DNA of 7,099 nucleotides, from the NCBI GenBank assembly GCA_002384315.1, contig DGBL01000230.1, positions 1-7,099 of the forward strand, read 5' to 3'. Below are positions 6,867 through 7,099 of the stretch, piece by piece. Position 1 is the stretch's first letter. Every line of letters starts with the position of its first letter. The notes under the pieces were generated by a model. It searched no databases and had not been told where the DNA came from. It saw nothing but the letters and a program-made list of their open reading frames with translations. The translations under genes were made by a program, and so were the position numbers. This stretch comes from Micrococcaceae bacterium UBA4005 (GTDB lineage Bacteria > Actinomycetota > Actinomycetes > Actinomycetales > Micrococcaceae).

Positions 6867-7099
6867 GTGGTGCAGCTTACAAATTCCCGGTTCCTGAAGT
6901 CCGCCAAGACGACGAAACACATCTTCGTCACCGGCGGCGTCGCCTCCAGCCTCGGGAAGGGGCTGACAGCTTCCAGCATCGGCCATCTGCTCCGGGCGCG
7001 TGGACTTTCCGTCACGATGCAGAAGCTCGACCCCTACCTGAATGTCGATCCCGGCACCATGAACCCGTTTCAGCACGGGGAAGTCTTTGTCACCGATGA
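6867..7099 (+). CDS. pyrG: CTP synthase, N-terminal part (cut by window end)
   Basis: CTP synthase makes CTP from UTP, ATP and glutamine. Only the first 77 residues of about 550-600 are present, all from the amidoligase (synthetase) domain. The diagnostic segments are [17 protein letters not shown] (17-33), the P-loop-like ATP/UTP-binding site, and [19 protein letters not shown] (53-71), followed by EVFVTD at the window edge. Most family members have GGVVSS where this has GGVASS, a mild change. The start is uncertain: GTG 6867 is chosen as it lies at the right distance behind a possible -10 box. GTG 6870 directly follows, and ATG 6849 is in frame and overlaps the recN stop as ATGA, but the bases before ATG 6849 (CACCTCCT) are the opposite of a ribosome binding site. 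The last two bases of the window are part of the next codon, and the apparent TGA at the edge is out of frame. Confidence 0.95.
   Translation, partial: MVQLTNSRFLKSAKTTKHIFVTGGVASSLGKGLTASSIGHLLRARGLSVTMQKLDPYLNVDPGTMNPFQHGEVFVTD

Noticed and set aside
6647..7099. Plus-strand frame of 150 codons over the recN end and pyrG start
   Set aside because: It is out of frame with both RecN and PyrG, whose motifs are clear in the other frames.

Overview
The window is ordinary core chromosome from a high-GC Gram-positive bacterium (Actinomycetota). The 5S rRNA, the 23S-5S spacer and the protein sequences look most like Micrococcales, probably an Arthrobacter-type Micrococcaceae member. That placement rests on recognition by eye and was not tested by a search. 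GC-rich third codon positions, GTG starts and very tight gene packing fit this group.

Layout: positions 1-191 are the 3' end of a 23S rRNA, cut by the window edge. A spacer follows, then a 5S rRNA (about 379-495) and a strong GC-rich hairpin (507-539) that probably ends the rRNA operon. After about 120 bases come six plus-strand genes in one run: a TPR-like protein with a long disordered N-terminus (660-2144), a HAD-IIA phosphatase (2137-3147), a 68-residue conserved-type small protein (3144-3350), tlyA (3340-4209), nadK (4202-5128) and recN (5125-6852). The 5' end of pyrG (from about 6867) runs off the right edge. The first six genes overlap one another by 8, 4, 11, 8 and 4 bases, so this is almost certainly one translationally coupled operon.

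The order TPR protein - HAD phosphatase - small protein - tlyA - nadK - recN matches the Mycobacterium tuberculosis block Rv1691-Rv1696, with pyrG (Rv1699) a little further on. The cluster joins functions with no single obvious pathway: rRNA 2'-O-methylation (TlyA), NADP synthesis (NadK), double-strand-break repair (RecN), CTP synthesis (PyrG), a small-molecule phosphatase and two proteins of unknown role. Compared with M. tuberculosis, the two genes between recN and pyrG are missing here.

I found no mobile element, CRISPR array, tRNA, phage gene or convincing new biological system. The points most worth a second look are the probable leaderless pyrG start with its own -10 element, the small protein kept between the phosphatase and tlyA, the tandem repeats in the TPR protein, and the rRNA operon placed directly before an rRNA-methylase operon.
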